A DNA stretch of 7,178 nucleotides from UBA11889 sp002313255 (GTDB taxonomy: Bacteria; Pseudomonadota; Gammaproteobacteria; Pseudomonadales; Azotimanducaceae), in contig CAJWQX010000088.1 in assembly GCA_913045265.1 (NCBI GenBank), positions 1-7,178 on the forward strand, read 5' to 3'. Position numbers and translations under genes: made by a program. The notes under the pieces were generated by a model that was not told where the DNA came from, did no database searches, and saw only the letters and a program-made list of their open reading frames with translations. Positions 6,367 through 7,178 of the stretch are shown here, one piece after another. Within the stretch, counting starts at the first letter, position 1, and every line of letters starts with the position of its first letter.

Positions 6367-7178
6367 ATGTCAGACCTTGGACAAATTGCCAGCGCGCCTG
6401 GTAGGGGCGGGAGCCGCCCAACTGACGAGAACAGTAGCTCAAAATCTCTCGGTCCGCGAGCAATTAGCGCGCTCGCCGAATGGAATACCGCGGTTGGTAA
6501 TGTGCTTCGCAACTTTGATAGCGAAGACCTATTGGGCACGTTGATTGATGCTTTGTCGTACCGTACACGGTTCGATTCCTGGCTAGTCGCAATCTTCCAT
6601 GCGGACGCCCAGCCGACACTAATCGATTACAAAGAATCCAAAGACATGGAAGACCAATATGCAACCGGACCCTATCTGCTTGACCCGTATTACAACATCT
6701 TCCTAAACAGGCAAAGCTCAGGCTGTTACCTTCTTAGGGACATTGCACCAGATCATTTTACTAAATCCGAATTCTTTCGAAACTACTATAGTCGAATCGG
6801 ATTAAGCGATGAGATTGGCTATGTCCTGTGGAAAGATAAACTTACGGCAGTGCATCTATCCATTGGACGCGCACGAGGCTCGCCACGCTTTTTGAAATCG
6901 GATTTAGCCTGGTTCAGAGTCGCGCAACCCATCGTCAATGCTGTCGCTCAGCGACTATGGCAACGCAGTGAGACAGCGATCATTACAACGGCGAGACAAC
7001 GCTCAGATTTCCATTCCTATTTGAGAGACGCTTTTCGGAACTTCGGCGCGTCGGCCCTCACTCCACGAGAGCAGGAGATCACCAAACTGTTGCTCAAAGG
7101 ATTCTCTGCCAAGTCGATCGCTCGCATCCTTGGAATATCTCCCGGGACCGTACGAAACCATATGAAACAAGTCTATTC
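6367..7178 (+). CDS. LuxR-family HTH transcriptional regulator (3'-truncated)
   Basis: An open frame of 270 codons plus two bases runs off the right edge with no stop. The C-terminal part is a LuxR/NarL-type DNA-binding domain: LTPREQEITKLLLKG (231-245), then SIARILGISPGTVRNHMKQVY (250-270), with the recognition helix around 258-270. Perhaps 15-25 residues are missing. The N-terminal 200 or so residues look like a sensor domain. The block DPYYNIF, then CYLLRDIAPDHF, SEFFRNYYSRIGLSDEIGY is typical of a broad proteobacterial group of LuxR-type regulators with unassigned ligands. I see no receiver-domain pattern, and binding of an acyl-homoserine lactone is not supported. The position just after the importer, on the same strand, makes it a candidate regulator of the operon. 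The start is uncertain: ATG 6367 is used, but GTG 6358 is better spaced from GAGGTGA (6339-6345). An in-frame TGA at 6343 limits any further extension. Confidence 0.85.
   Translation, partial: MSDLGQIASAPGRGGSRPTDENSSSKSLGPRAISALAEWNTAVGNVLRNFDSEDLLGTLIDALSYRTRFDSWLVAIFHADAQPTLIDYKESKDMEDQYATGPYLLDPYYNIFLNRQSSGCYLLRDIAPDHFTKSEFFRNYYSRIGLSDEIGYVLWKDKLTAVHLSIGRARGSPRFLKSDLAWFRVAQPIVNAVAQRLWQRSETAIITTARQRSDFHSYLRDAFRNFGASALTPREQEITKLLLKGFSAKSIARILGISPGTVRNHMKQVY

Overview
The window looks like chromosomal DNA from a proteobacterium, most likely an alphaproteobacterium. This is inferred from GC-leaning codon use, tightly packed ABC-transporter genes of the PotABCD type, and a LuxR-type regulator whose sensor domain resembles many alphaproteobacterial paralogues. 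No RNA gene, transposase or CRISPR array is visible. All recognised genes lie on the + strand.

Layout: (1) 1-957 is the 3' part of a spermidine/putrescine-type periplasmic substrate-binding protein whose N-terminus lies outside the window. (2) 958-1159 is a non-coding gap with two notable structures. One is a 27-bp exact direct repeat whose copies flank a shared complementary arm, so two hairpins can form. The other is a short perfect palindrome, CTGTCA-TC-TGACAG. (3) 1160-2659 encodes a PLP-dependent class III aminotransferase related to glutamate-1-semialdehyde aminomutase, but with an unusual cofactor loop. (4) 2656-3381 encodes a short-chain dehydrogenase/reductase that overlaps the aminotransferase by ATGA. 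(5) 3410-6278 holds two inner-membrane permeases (PotB-like and PotC-like) and the ATPase (PotA-like), overlapping or nearly touching. (6) After an 88-base gap, an open frame from 6367 runs off the right edge. It encodes a LuxR-type HTH regulator cut within its DNA-binding domain.

How the parts fit together: the binding protein, two permeases and ATPase make a complete polyamine/opine-type importer. The aminotransferase and dehydrogenase sit between the binding protein and the permeases. The simplest reading is an uptake-and-catabolism operon in which an amine or amino acid is imported, transaminated and then processed by an NAD(P)-dependent redox step. The adjacent LuxR-type protein may be its regulator. 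The substrate cannot be read from the sequence. The permease/ATPase block looks richer in G+C than the aminotransferase, dehydrogenase and regulator genes, which hints that the locus was put together from parts with different histories.
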